From the NCBI GenBank assembly GCA_964459845.1, contig CAYWOC010000009.1:1-64000 (forward strand): DNA of 64,000 nt, given 5' to 3'. The position numbers were made by a program, and so were the translations under genes. Every line of letters begins with the position of its first letter. The stretch's first letter is position 1. Below the pieces are notes generated by a model. It was not told the origin of the DNA, made no database searches, and saw only the letters and a program-made list of their open reading frames with translations. This document shows, one piece after another, positions 64,000 through 64,000 of the stretch. This DNA comes from CALZFJ01 sp964459845. Its GTDB lineage: Bacteria; Bacteroidota; Bacteroidia; Bacteroidales; Muribaculaceae.

Positions 64000-64000
64000 T

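Overview
The window looks like a chromosomal segment of a gut-type Bacteroidales, probably Muribaculaceae or a near relative (family placement is inference). The evidence is the SusC/SusD pair, three proteins with type IX secretion (T9SS) tails, a FISUMP protein, GldH, a threonine operon with a phosphoglycerate-mutase-like gene in the homoserine-kinase slot, and many promoters of the Bacteroidetes form TTTG/TTG-N19-20-TAnnTTTG. One initiator tRNA is present. I see no CRISPR array, insertion sequence or prophage.

Layout. 1-2652: rsfS-ftsH. 2738-4084: an AAA/DUF4143 ATPase behind three helically phased repeats. 4283-8830: a minus-strand operon pheS-crcB-nth-TRIC channel-gtrA-membrane protein. 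8897-11772: tilS, then a second DUF4143 ATPase with its own three 32-bp repeats, the first of which holds the tilS stop codon. 11960-13612: a lipoprotein. 13722-22890: a long minus-strand cell-biology block, zapB-like and zapA, then rny-ricT-gldH-HAD phosphatase-M24 peptidase-CCA transferase/MGMT fusion-membrane AraC regulator. 23265-25294: two tandem paralogous LRR proteins. The downstream copy has an 11-G tract in its promoter and a one-base frameshift in its first codons. 25509-27411: rsgA, a small winged-helix protein and tRNA-fMet. 27600-32153: two secreted proteins, an AraC regulator and a MATE exporter. 32287-32600: a promoter-to-terminator unit with no ordinary gene, a candidate small RNA or microprotein. 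32641-36903: a TonB receptor and recR, preceded by two unrelated toxin-antitoxin pairs, each between copies of the same 65-bp and 22-bp repeats. 37199-46770: a SusC-SusD-zinc metallohydrolase-DUF4302-BACON/T9SS uptake operon. 47383-50449: RluA synthase, glycosyltransferase, acetyltransferase and YqgE. 50669-55689: thrA, probable homoserine kinase, thrC. 55789-63999: short T9SS-tail protein, pullulanase, gamma carbonic anhydrase, Xaa-Pro aminopeptidase, degenerate Rieske lipoprotein, argH and a third DUF4143 ATPase cut by the window edge.

Most genes are ordinary housekeeping or surface-nutrient functions. The observations most worth following are the repeat-bounded toxin-antitoxin units at recR, the possibly phase-variable LRR gene, the three-repeat operators of the DUF4143 ATPases, the CCA transferase/MGMT fusion and the orphan transcript at 32.3 kb.
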